Positions 11,041 to 20,917 of a DNA stretch of 21,156 bases are shown here, piece by piece. Location of the stretch: contig JAYMTF010001820.1 of NCBI GenBank assembly GCA_036897485.1, positions 1 through 21,156 of the forward strand. Reading direction: 5' to 3'. Each line of letters begins with the position of its first letter. Position 1 is the stretch's first letter. The DNA is from Pelargonium nanum (Eukaryota; Streptophyta; Magnoliopsida; Geraniales; Geraniaceae). Position numbers and translations under genes: made by a program. The notes below the pieces were generated by a model. The model was given only the letters and a program-made list of their open reading frames with translations. It made no database searches and had not been told where the DNA came from.

Positions 11041-11987
11041 TCGTCGTTTGGTAAATGAGTGCCTACGGCATACTTGAATTAACCCTATTATTAATTATAA
11101 ATCAAATATTACAAACTTGAAATCTCGTCAGTTAGCGACCTGCTCTTTTAATTCCAGCATTAAACACGACGACTTAAATATCTGATTCGTAGACCTACTA
11201 ACAATACAAAAATTTACACCCGGAGCCATTGTTATCACCGCCTCGGTCTTCACAGCACCAATTGAAATTTTTTTATGGTTACCTTTTCGACTTGTTTCCG
11301 ACTTCTAGTCGCTTTTTAACCGATTCAAGCTCTTTATTTCTCCCTTTTTTGATCGTGATAAAACATTTTGACCTCTACTTCAATCTCTTATCCGTTTATA
11401 TGCCTCATTTGAAGTTTCTTAAGTGTTTTTTGTTCAACCATAATTTGGTTTTTAGCGGCATTTTCCGCGGTTTTGTCATTTCTTTTTTCAACTCGAGCAA
11501 ATGGGTCCAGAATTCACCACTAAACAACTTTTAACAAGACAGATCGCAACCTTCACAAACTATCTAATAATGAAAACCGAGATGATATATAATAAGGCAT
11601 CCGCTAGTGGATCAAATGTGTTGAGCCAGTAGTGTTGATGAAACCAACAAAAGAACAAAACTAACCAACCGAATCTGCTAAATCGAGTAAAAAATGATTG
11701 AACCACCGACTTAAAAATATGGACGACCGAGTGCATAGAAAACTTTAGATATTGAATCATGCTTATTTTCTATTCAAAATCAAACTTTCACTCTATTGGT
11801 GTCAAAAAAGCAGCAGCAACAACAACAAAAAGACACAAAATGATCTATCACAGCTACAACTGAATTATTCTTGCTTCTTGTCAAGTAGTATACAACATGC
11901 TGATTTGCTGAATGCAATACATCATCAACTCTTCTATTATCAGATGACTCTGCATTGTAAAAGAAGATCCCACGGTTATGCGCAATC
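11041..11987. other. Spacer: golgin promoter side and acetyltransferase 3' side
   Basis: The golgin gene starts leftward from the low end and the acetyltransferase transcript ends from the high end. An open frame on the plus strand at 11229-11534 and others here have no domain, low-complexity hydrophobic composition and no support. No clear TATA box or polyadenylation signal could be fixed. Confidence 0.4.
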
Positions 11988-14900
11988 TCAAGAGCTGTTG
12001 TTGCTTCGTTGCTGATTAGATATCGGGTCTGCAGCAAAGAAAACTACGCGTTACCAAAAGAGTATAGCATGAAAATGAAATCATCAGCGGAACAATACGC
12101 GTAAATGCACACATTGTCCAACTACGTTCATCTTTCTTAGAAGTAAAGTTATTGTGAAAAGAAACGTTTCTTGTTAGTTGCAAAAATCGTTTATTTCGGT
12201 TCGTGAAAGAACCGTCCACTGCGATAGACCATTCATGCAATGAACAACTAAATTTGTTGGCGCCGAAAGTTTACTCTAATTGTTTTTTTTCTTGGAATGA
12301 AATGAAAAACACGGGACAGTGAAGAACGCGTAAATAAACACGTGTTTGTCCAACTATTTGTATCTTTCTTTGAAGTAAAGTTATTGCGAAAAGAAACGTG
12401 TCATGTTAGTTGCAAATGTTGCAAAAATCGTTTCATTTCAGTTAATGAAAGAACCGTCAACTGCAATAGACCATTCATGCAATGAACAACTAGATATGTT
12501 GGCATGTAAAGTTTACGTTAATTGGTTTTTTCTTGGAATGAAATGAAAAACACAGAACAATGAAGAGTACACACCAGTCGATCTTCCCTCTCTAAAATTA
12601 TCAGCTACGTGTTCAAAAAATCCTCTGGTAGCATCTGCAAATTCATAGGAAAAAGCAAGCAATAAGACTATGGCTGTCAATTCATGCGTGCGTGTCGTGC
12701 TGAAGGTTGATTATATGTTACACGATCCAACACGAACACAACAACTATATTAATCGTGTTGAACAGTTGAGCACGAACATGACACCGTCGACACGTTTAA
12801 CACAGTAACTGAATGGACCGTTTTGACACAAATACCAGCCAACACATTCTGCATGATAGAATCAACATGTTTGACACGACACTATCCAACACGCTTGGTA
12901 CGACACAACCCACGTTTAGCACGTCATTAGGATTAATTTACAAATATATCCTTAAGTGTGTGTGTCGTGCGTGTCACAACTCGACTATTTAATCGTGTGT
13001 GCGTGTTTGGACGTCTAACACGACACGATTACAAAACGTGTGAGCCCAAACACGCTAGCTCTAAACTTGACACATAAGACAAAGTAAATTTATGATGCTT
13101 GTTGATCCAATATGACTTACCATGCTTCATGGTTAGAGATGGATCTTGCTCATCCACATATCCTATTACCTTTGCCGGCGATCCTGCCACCATACTGTGG
13201 GGAGGGGCAAACACGGAACAGCAAAATTAGATCTTTGTGAAAATTAGTTTCATGTGACTACTGATTACAAAATTATAATTGAAAAGTTATTATCACCTGT
13301 GCGGAGGAACATCCTTTAAAACAACGGAACCAGCTGCTATCATTGCACCTTCACCAATTTTTATGTTTCCGAGTACAGTCACGCAAGCTGCAATCAGTGC
13401 ACCATCTCCGACTTTTGGATGCCGATCGCCAAGTTCTTTCCCAGTTCCTCCTAAAGTTACACCCTGTTACATGATAAAGATCCGGTTCTAAAACTGTAAA
13501 TGTATGTCCATCTTGAAATGAAAGATGTAAACACAAATATGCAAATGTAAAGAAAACTGTTACATGATCGCCAAGTTTTTATCGGGCCTGGCTCAGTATA
13601 ACTGGGTTGCGCCTCATTTTGCATGCAAAATAGGCTACGAACCAGAATCGGGCCAGGCCTAAACGCCCGCATGTTTATCGGAACACTTTTGGTGGCCCGC
13701 GGCCACGGGCTGTTGGCTCAGTTGCCAGCTCTAGCTATACCATAACATAAGATTACATATTTAACATCCATAGTCCATGCCAAAAAATACACCACCTCAG
13801 AATTCATATATCCTTGAAAAACCGGGCTTTGAGTAATATTGAAATGATTCATTAATATTGAAGTAGAACTCATCGAACAATGACTTCCAAAACTTAAAGT
13901 TGAGCATTTACTTAAGACTCTTTTGTGTCACAATTTTAACAGAATTTCAAAATACAGTTGATCTGATAAAACTACCGTGTTTTCAAATAACTGTTTCACA
14001 GTTTGATGCAAAAGTAAGCAACGTACTCGTCCATCAAATGATAATAGTAAAAGAGAGGAAATCGAACTGACTCACATGCATTAGTGAAACTCTGTTTCCT
14101 ATAACAGCAGTTTCTCCGATCACCACACCGGTCGCATGATCCAATAATATTTCATCGCCAATTGTTGCAGCTGAAATAAAACAATATTCAAACTTGCAAA
14201 TGTCATCTGAAAGTCTATACGAAAATGAAATCTCGCTCCGAGGCCTTTGGCAGGTTATGATTTGTCATCTATTGTTGTTTCCATACCAAGTTTCAATGCA
14301 ATAGCGTTAGGATTTCAAAATTTTATACTTTTGAACTTGGTGGGGTTTCATATAAGTATTTGAGCTCTCGTACTAAATTGTCAACCCTAAACATTTTGTT
14401 TTCTTACATAAAATGATGTTGCTCGTCTTCCTAAACTACATAATTTACTAGTTTTATGAATATGCGAATAGTAATTTTTTTTTAATAAAATGAGAGGTGT
14501 TGGAAGAAGAAAGAGACATACCCGGATGTATGTCGACTCCAAAAACCTGCACAAGAATAACAGTCGGTGAACAGGAAGAGGCACAAAAGCATAGATGCTC
14601 ATCAAAGATCATTCAGTTTAAGACTACCTCACTAATCCGGTTTTGCAATGCCGAAGCCAACACTTTGCGCCCTTGGTTCCATAGTGCATGTGCAACTCGA
14701 TATGCTTGCAGAGAATGGTAACCCTTCAAGAACAAAGTGAAACATGACGAGTGAAATTGACATATCTAATGTTTTTAGCTATTTATGCTTACCAAAATCC
14801 AATATTTAACGAATCAAATCAGTCTTCGCAAAAATAACCATGGAAGAAATAAATGACTAAACCTACCTTTTCAATTTGATAAGCCCTCCTACGACGAATA

Positions 14901-16812
14901 AGAGAACAATAGAGAAAAATAACAATTTTGTCTTGGACTTAGTCGAGCAATTATTATTGCCACCGAGTTCTGGAAGAAAAGCATATAAAGAAGAAAACGA
15001 GGGAAGCAAATGTGGTACCTTAAAATACAACAGTGCAGAAGAATAAGATAAACAGGCCGGATCCCGTTCTTTAAATGCCTGTCAAGGGACAGTTTTAAGC
15101 ATCAAAAGGCATTAATCAATGGGTACCGAGCAATTACTTCAAAGGATGTGATTGTCATTCTTGTTATATGGAATACAAAACCTGTTACCTGCAAATCTAG
15201 GCGAATTGAACGCTGAATGCCTTTGTCACGCATTAAAACACCACAAAAAATATCCATTAGTTGAGTTGCCAAGAGCGTAGCGTCTTGGAGCCGATTGGCA
15301 AGAACAAACCCCAATGCTTGCTCCAAACAATTATGAGACAAAATACTGGCATACAGGAAGCTACTTAAAATCGGCTCTCTGTCGGCCTGCAAGTAAATTT
15401 AACTCTGTATTAGGATCGAGGAACCACAGTGCTAAAACCTACATGGTGCAACAAGACAACTGTTTGAAGTAATTACGAACTACTACCCAACTATGATTTC
15501 CAAAATATAAGATGCACGACACTCTCGTCTTCTCAATGTGCCCGTGCCCAATACGTATCCGACACTCTTGGAAACTCTCCCATCATTACCAATCCCAAAA
15601 ACAACAACCATAATCAACCAGGCATGTGTTTTGGGACATCATAGTTGAATACTAATCCGTAATTACTACTTTGGAGCAGCAATGGCCGATGAACAGTTCA
15701 GTCCACAAAATACAATGAATAAAATCTTCACTCAAAACTATACATTACTGATTAGTACTTTGAATTTAGCATTGAACCTTGAACAATCATCAATTCATGT
15801 GATCATACAAAAACAGTTCTTGAGCATCCCAGACCAAAAAAAAAAAAAAAAAACAGACCCAAAATCTCAAACTACCCAAAACCCATCATTAGCAATCCCA
15901 AAAACAACAATCACAATTGACCAGAAAAACCAAAACAGCCAGGTGCAGTACCTCTAGCTTGACCTCTTTCATCAATTCATGTGATCATAAAAATCAGTTC
16001 TTGAACATCCCAAAAACAAACCCAAAATCTTAAACTGCCCAAAACCAACAACCAAAAGAACCAGAACAGCCAACCTCTAGCTTGACCTCTTTCACCAATT
16101 CATGTGAACATTAAAAATCAGTCCTTGAACATGCCAAACCCAAAATCTTAAACTAACCAAAACCCATCATTAGCAATCCCCAAAACAACAACCATAGCCA
16201 ACCAGAAGACCCAAAACAGCAAAGTGAAGTACCTCTAGCTTGGTCTCTTTCATCTATTCATGTGATCATATATAAAAATCAGTTCTTGAACATACCAAAC
16301 TGACCCAAAATCTTAAACTACCCAAAACCCATCATTAGCAATCCCCAAAACAACAACCACAACCAACCAGAAGAACCAAAACAAACAAGTGGAGTACCTC
16401 TAGCTTGGTCTCTTTCATCAATTCATGTGATCATAAAAATCAATTCTTGAACATACCAAACAGACCCAAAATCTTAAACTACCCAAAACCCATCATTAGC
16501 AATCCCAAAACCAAAACCATAATCAACCAGAAGAACCAAAAAAGCCAAGTGAAGTACCTCTAGCTTGGTCTCTTCCCTCACAGCCTCCCAAACAGAGTCA
16601 CCAGAACTCGAAACCAACCCAACCAAATCGAACCCAGGTTTCTGGAGCCCCATTGCGTACATGGGAAAAACCTTCTCCAATCGGTGACCCGAAACCTCCT
16701 TCGCCGCCCGGAACGAGTCCGTTTCCTCGATCGAGTCCTTCGCTTCCAGAGCCAAGCCTCCAGAGAGCAGCTCAGGGAGAGAGACCCAGCTCCCATCGCT
16801 CAAGCAAGCCAT
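11988..16812 (-). CDS. SERAT3: Serine O-acetyltransferase, SERAT3 group (complete)
   Basis: Ten exons: 16812-16558, 15386-15189, 15078-15019, 14723-14628, 14546-14522, 14170-14076, 13463-13297, 13194-13121, 12634-12575, 12028-11988. They total 1071 nt, or 356 aa, close to Arabidopsis SERAT3;2 (about 355 aa). The enzyme transfers acetyl from acetyl-CoA to L-serine, giving O-acetylserine for cysteine synthesis. Residues 80-200 form the helical N-terminal domain (EPILSSFLYASILSHNCLEQ, DPACLSYSSALL). Residues about 204-310 form the left-handed hexapeptide beta-helix. Expected active-site positions are present: Asp208 in VDIHP, His223 in LLDHATG, His258 in GDRHPK. GGTGKE is intact. The ATG at 16812 is supported by an in-frame TGA at 16858-16860 and the family-like start MACLSD. 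The tail ends NNSS, not the Ile end that many SATs use to dock O-acetylserine(thiol)lyase. SERAT3 enzymes are reported cytosolic and low-activity in Arabidopsis. The last tiny exon (13 codons plus stop) is the least certain part. Confidence 0.93.
12066..12566. repeat. About 243-bp tandem duplication filling the last acetyltransferase intron
   Basis: Two copies follow one another within the intron 12574-12029. Landmarks recur at a spacing of about 243: GACCATTCATGCAATGAACA (near 12227 and 12470), CTTGGAATGAAATGAAAAAC (12291 and 12533), AAGTAAAGTTATTG and TGTTAGTTGCAAA. Divergence is modest with small indels. Confidence 0.9.
12669..13063. mobile_element. Non-autonomous hAT-like element remnant in acetyltransferase intron
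   Basis: The region is dense in CGTGTCGTG / CACGACAC words of both orientations, typical of a common degenerate plant MITE type. The left end TATGGCTGTCAA and the inverted right end TAGAGCTAGCGT are imperfect versions of the TAGAGCTGGCAA hAT terminus. The flanks AATAAGAC (12661-12668) and AACTTGAC (13064-13071) could be a decayed 8-bp target-site duplication (5 of 8 match). It lies in the intron between the exons at 13194-13121 and 12634-12575. Confidence 0.45.
13570..13733. mobile_element. Second hAT-like fragment with intact right terminus
   Basis: TTGCCAGCTCTA at 13722-13733 is exactly the inverse of the TAGAGCTGGCAA terminus. The preceding sequence (ATCGGGCCTGGCTCAG, GGGCCAGGCCTAAACGCCCG, GGTGGCCCGCGGCCACGGGC) is GC-rich and self-complementary, unlike the surrounding intron. 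I could not fix the left end or an 8-bp duplication. It lies in the intron 14075-13464. Confidence 0.45.
15788..16579. repeat. Tandem array in acetyltransferase intron 1 carrying copies of the exon 1 splice donor
   Basis: Units of about 123-165 bp repeat across intron 1. Anchors CCTCTAGCTT (or CCTCTAG) occur at 15951, 16074, 16232, 16397 and 16558; the last is the genuine end of exon 1. Each unit also carries TCAATTCATGTGATCATA-like, CAGTTCTTGAACAT-like, CCCAAAATCTTAAACT and CATCATTAGCAATCCC blocks in the same order. A separate fragment at 15591-15621 belongs to the same family. An A-homopolymer of about 18 lies in the first unit near 15836-15854. On the sense (minus) strand, each unit includes AAGCTAGAG followed by GT. 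Confidence 0.92.
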
Positions 16813-17160
16813 GAGAAACCAGAGCCGAGCTAGGGTCACGAATAGGGTCACATACAATCAAAAAGCTGAAATGGGTCTGCGAGGAAGGGACTGGGACGAG
16901 GTGGGTGTGGCTCGTACAGAGCAAAGAGTGTCACTTTTCACTGTTTTTTGATGATTTTAATGAAACCCAGAAATGGTTGTGGTGGTGGCGAGAGAGGTTT
17001 GCGATAAGGACCGGACCGGAAAATTTTGATGAATGGCTCAGAGGATCGCAGCGAGTGGCGTGTCACGGTCCTTTTTCTTTTGTAAAGGTGGAAGCTTTTT
17101 TTTGCGCTTGGCTCGGTTTTGGCCAGTTGATTGCGGTTTCTTCTTCGTACCTCTAGCTAA
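16813..17160 (-). promoter_or_regulatory. Probable acetyltransferase 5' UTR and promoter region
   Basis: This is the stretch directly upstream of the ATG on the minus strand. It is more GC-rich than the DNA beyond 17160, as expected for a leader and proximal promoter. A TGA at 16858-16860 closes the reading frame. No TATA box or named element could be placed with confidence. Confidence 0.35.
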
Positions 17161-18640
17161 CGGACTCGTTTAAGGGCTTGTTTGGCTTGAGTCTTAAGAG
17201 ACTAATTTTGACAATCTAGTGTTGGCTCCGTTTATGATTGTACCTGGCAATGTGGGCCGCGAGTCTAAACTGGTCGGGAAATAAAAACACGCGTTTTTTA
17301 TTAGATAAGTTTTATTGTATGGTTTTAACGCGCCTCATCGCTTCGTGGGAAAAGTTAGCGCTGACAAAAGGTTGTAAATTACAAACAAGTAAATTTTTTT
17401 GCCCGGCCTAAATTCTTATGTCTATTTATATCTTATGACCAAAGAATTGTATGTTATATATGACAAATTTTATTAACTTTGGTCAACTATATTCGATTAT
17501 ACATTTATGTAAATGTTAAATATAAATTGCTTAGCATTAAACTTTTACACTTATCCTTCACAAGAAATGTAACAAAATTGAGAAATTTTATTCAATTTTT
17601 CATATTAATATTGTTAAAAAAAACTCTTTTGTTTCTACAGTGAAAACATCATAATTAATCGAGAACAAATAAAACGAAAGACACCTATTAAAATCTCAGA
17701 ATCTCGATAATCCCTCAATACTTCAAGTCTGACATAGAAACGGCGGAGCTAGCTACCGCATGAGCTATCCCGATCACATATCAATTAACAAAAGTATAAT
17801 TATCTAACTAAAATATATGTAATCATTTGTGGGCAAAATTGCAATAGATATTATTTTTGAGATAGTTATAATAATATTTATATTAGAGAGAGAGAGAACA
17901 AATTGGGTTAAATAATATTATCCATCTAAGAAAGAATAATTTACAACTTCCACAAAACAAAATACAAGAAAAATGTCACAATCATTGCTATAAAATAATT
18001 TTACACATTTCATATCATTATAATAGAGGATAATGTTGTCAAATTTGACAAGATTATGAACAGATGTTGATTGTCAAAGAAACCTATTAAAATGTTGAGG
18101 ATAGCTTAGTCAAACCCATGAAAAGAGGTCTAGGAAGTTAGAGATGATAACCTTATATGGATTAAGTCAATTTAATATTCTTTTTTAAAGAAAAAAGAGT
18201 CATTTTTTATCAACAAAAATATAGGTGAGAAATTGAATCTCACTCTCTTAATATGGGAAGGTGATAAGTGAATTTACAAAATATCCAAACTAAATATGGA
18301 ATCAATCAAAATAACAAAATTATCCAAACTAAATATGGAATCAATCAAAATAACAATCTCTAAAAGGCATCAAAATGGCCAAGAACAACATAAATTAAAC
18401 ATGACCAAAGACAATAAGTATTGATTGGGAAAATTTTAATTGTCATGTGCCGATCAAATTTCAGTATGTTTCAATCAAGTGTATTACTTTCTTTTAGTGC
18501 AACCTGCATTTGCCATAAATAGACATGATAAAAAAACAATAAGTTTTTGATTGAAACCTCATTTTAATATTCATTTCAACTAAATTTCAGTACGTTTCAT
18601 ACACGTGAACATGCAATTTGATTTCATCTTTACTATAGCT
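17161..18640. other. AT-rich divergent spacer, no gene seen
   Basis: Both strands are rich in stops. The stretch includes a (GA)n run near 17885-17896 and a 39-bp tandem repeat at 18282-18356. No RNA gene or intact transposon was recognised. Confidence 0.5.
18282..18356. repeat. 39-bp tandem repeat, about two copies
   Basis: TATCCAAACTAAATATGGAA begins at 18282 and again at 18321. Both copies run on through ATCAATCAAAATAACAA with essentially no mismatches. Confidence 0.9.
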
Positions 18641-19260
18641 GACAAATTTAATGCCGGGTCAGATCGGGTAGCCCAACCTCAAAAAGTTTCCGGGTTGATG
18701 AGTTATGATCAGGTCGAGATAAGTTTCTCGTTTTAGACATAAGAAAACAATGAATTTCGAAGGTTACCGCTTCGACCGACTTCGAGTTGAGTTACAAAGT
18801 AGAGTCACGTGTCAGATACCCGTGGGTTGAGATCCAAATCGCATCCTTTTGTCAAGTCCCGAAAGAATAAGTCTCCCTCAGGCGCTTAAGGGTGGTCTTC
18901 GTCATGCGGCATGCTCCTATACTTGCGAGACAAATGTTGATCAGTGAACTACTTGTGCAGGAATAACCTCTTTTGCCAGGATATGTGCTTATAATGCTTG
19001 ACGCCCATGAGAGGCTGGCCCCTTCTCTTCGGAAACGGGGGAATTGGGGCGCCATGCGGGTCCGGTTATCTCGGTCCGTGACACTTTGCTCTCTTCTATC
19101 ACTTCTTTTTTACTGCAACATGCATTGGCCAAGTGAAGAGCCTAGTCATTGCTGCAAACACGTGGAGGCTACTACACAAAAACATGCAAGTGCAAGAGAA
19201 AAGCAGGAGTGAATGCTTTGTACTACTAGTTACTAGCTAGAACTAGGAGATGTAGATTTG
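18640..19260. other. Higher-GC unidentified segment in the spacer
   Basis: Composition rises clearly compared with both flanks, especially 18780-19080. The minus strand is open for 67 codons here (19055-18852), but the predicted peptide has no motif I recognise. It could be a decayed transposon or another inserted fragment. I assign no function. Confidence 0.3.
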
Positions 19261-19504
19261 AGGATCGGGTCGTGTGTGCGTGTACACGGTCGTGTAAGCG
19301 TCCAGAGACATTCTCATTTTTGTTTTATTACAATATCATTGCTTTGTCTGCTGAGTGGGCACGATGTTCCAAAATTAAACTATTCTGCTTTTGTTCTTGT
19401 CCCAAACGGAATGTCCTCATTCATTGATGATAATTTGGGAAGTTACTTTAATACATATCATATTTAAACTAATCTCAATTTGAAACGAAAACAAGAACTA
19501 GAAG

Positions 19505-19752
19505 TGTTAGCGTGTAAAACTATTGTTGGACCTTCAACTATCAGCTTATGCTTTTGGTTGAGATGGTCCTTTACATGGTATCAGAGCATTGGTGACAAGA
19601 GATCTCGGGTTCGAGTCCTACCGTCACCCATATTAAATTTCAGCACAAGGCAAGAAGTGGACTTGTGCATGGGCTACGTGCAAAGCGAAATGGGTTTACA
19701 CGTGAGAGGGCGTGTTAGAGTCTTAAGCTTTTAGTTGAGATGGTCCTTTACA
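19505..19752 (+). mobile_element. Very small LTR-type element (TRIM/SMART-like), structurally complete
   Basis: The 5' terminal repeat is 19505-19575 and the 3' one 19713-19752. Both begin TGTTAG and end TTTACA; the shared end AGTTGAGATGGTCCTTTACA (GGTTG in the 5' copy) is nearly identical. The 3' copy lacks about 31 internal bases. A perfect 5-bp duplication AGAAG flanks the element (19500-19504 and 19753-19757). Directly after the 5' repeat, TGGTATCAGAGC (19576-19587) matches the primer-binding site complementary to plant initiator tRNA-Met. A short purine run GAGAGGG (19704-19710) precedes the 3' repeat, as a polypurine tract would. It encodes nothing recognisable and must have been mobilised in trans. 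The interior (137 bp) also has GGTTCGAGTCC (19609-19619), like a Pol III B box, enclosed by GGTGAC / GTCACC. Confidence 0.85.
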
Positions 19753-19757
19753 AGAAG

Positions 19758-20500
19758 AGCATAAAAACACCTACAAATCACAATACATTTACGCTCATTC
19801 CCGTTCGAGTTAAGAAGGGAGTTACATCTAATATTATGTCACATCTATATTGATTGCTAGTTAGACCCGAACTCATGATCATGAGACCTCGAAATATGTG
19901 CTGCACTTTTGCGATTTTTGTGTGCACAAAATAGGTCCGATTAGTTTCAAGATCGAGAAAAATATACACTTAATTCACATGTTTTGTACTACAATGAAAC
20001 TTAATCCGAAATCCGATCTTCTAATTGTATGTTGGGTTTGAATTAGACACTTGCAACATGAACACAAACAATACAACCCAAAAAACGAATTGGCTCAAAT
20101 TGGGCCTTACACATCTAACTACAAATTGCGATTTGGATTTGATTCTCGAATTGGCTCGATAGCTCATATGATGAAAAGAAAACAATTATTATGGTCAACT
20201 GATCCGATAAATTTATTTGATTTAAGTTATAACTGACAATTTGAATCCGTATTCACAAATACTCAAAATTTTACCTCTTTTGCAGGTTCATGTTGCATAA
20301 GATTGACCCAATCAATTTTTGGGTTTCCATGAACCCGTTCATTATACATGTAAAAACCGAATTATGTATTGCAACCCGAACGATAAAAACCGACCCAAAC
20401 TAGAACAAACCCGAGGCTCCTTCGGGCCGGGTAGGGCCTTTCCACCCAAACCCCATATAACTTGACCCAATCCTGAATTGTCATTTCTAATTCAAACACA
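19758..20500. other. Spacer with degenerate repeat wording, no gene
   Basis: The stretch near 20330-20460 has repeated AACCCG, GACCCAA and GGGCCGGGTAGGGCC words typical of decayed plant transposons. Short open frames (for example 20051-20236) show no domain. Nothing else is supported. Confidence 0.4.
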
Positions 20501-20512
20501 TTACAACAAGTT

Positions 20513-20551
20513 GGCCCAAATTCATGGGCTTAAGCCTAAATTCAAAGCCCA
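20513..20551. promoter_or_regulatory. Cluster of three site II-like (TGGGCY) motifs upstream of IDH
   Basis: TGGGCC occurs inverted at 20513-20518, TGGGCT direct at 20525-20530, and TGGGCT inverted at 20546-20551. Site II elements bind TCP factors and are enriched in plant promoters of mitochondrial and growth-related genes, which would fit the IDH gene starting at 20918. The distance to the ATG, about 370-400 bp, is somewhat long, so the role is inference. Confidence 0.4.
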
Positions 20552-20659
20552 AGGCTAAGATCTAGCAAGGCCTATATTTCACGCACGACTCTGTCCAAAA
20601 AATTACGCCGACAAAAATGGAAATTCAGAACCTTTGACCTCCCCACCACTCCCACCCAA

Positions 20660-20917
20660 TCACCGCACGACACGTACGATCGCAGCCGAATTACTTTGAC
20701 CCAAATCAAACACAACCTCTTCTCCTATTGGTTAGATCCAAAGACACTACAAATATTCCCCTACACTCGGCTACACCAGATCGCATCTCCATTTCCACTC
20801 CCAGCAATTAAGTCTCTCTCCATCTCCTTGCCGGTCTCTTGCTTCAATTCTCCGACCACCGCGAAACCCTCAAAAACCTAGAAACCGATCGCCGAGAACT
20901 CGACTGTATCGGCTCCG
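20660..20917 (+). promoter_or_regulatory. Probable IDH proximal promoter and 5' UTR
   Basis: CACGTAC around 20670 has an ACGT core. An inverse CCAAT motif (ATTGG) lies near 20727. A CT-rich stretch with repeated CTCTCTCCATCTCC wording (about 20814-20829) is typical of a plant 5' leader. No strong TATA box is seen, so the transcription start is not fixed. Confidence 0.4.

Noticed and set aside
11229..11534. Plus-strand open frame of about 100 codons between two genes
   Set aside because: It is Phe/Leu/Ser-rich with no domain or coding signature and lies where untranslated DNA is expected.
15682..15957. Plus-strand open frame of 91 codons rich in Thr, Lys and Gln
   Set aside because: It is the antisense of the intronic tandem array, including the poly(A) tract, so its composition is that of the repeat.
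15788..16579. Regularly spaced repeats suggesting a CRISPR array
   Set aside because: The repeats are 120-165 bp units with no unique spacers, inside a plant intron. They are a minisatellite-type array.
16813..16857. Upstream extension of the acetyltransferase reading frame to 16857
   Set aside because: The only upstream initiator would be TTG, preceded directly by an in-frame TGA. The first ATG is at 16812 and gives a family-like N-terminus.
19576..19630. Possible tRNA gene (TGGTATCAGAGC followed by GGTTCGAGTCC)
   Set aside because: No acceptor or anticodon stem can be formed. The first motif is better explained as the LTR element's primer-binding site, since it abuts the CA end of the 5' repeat.
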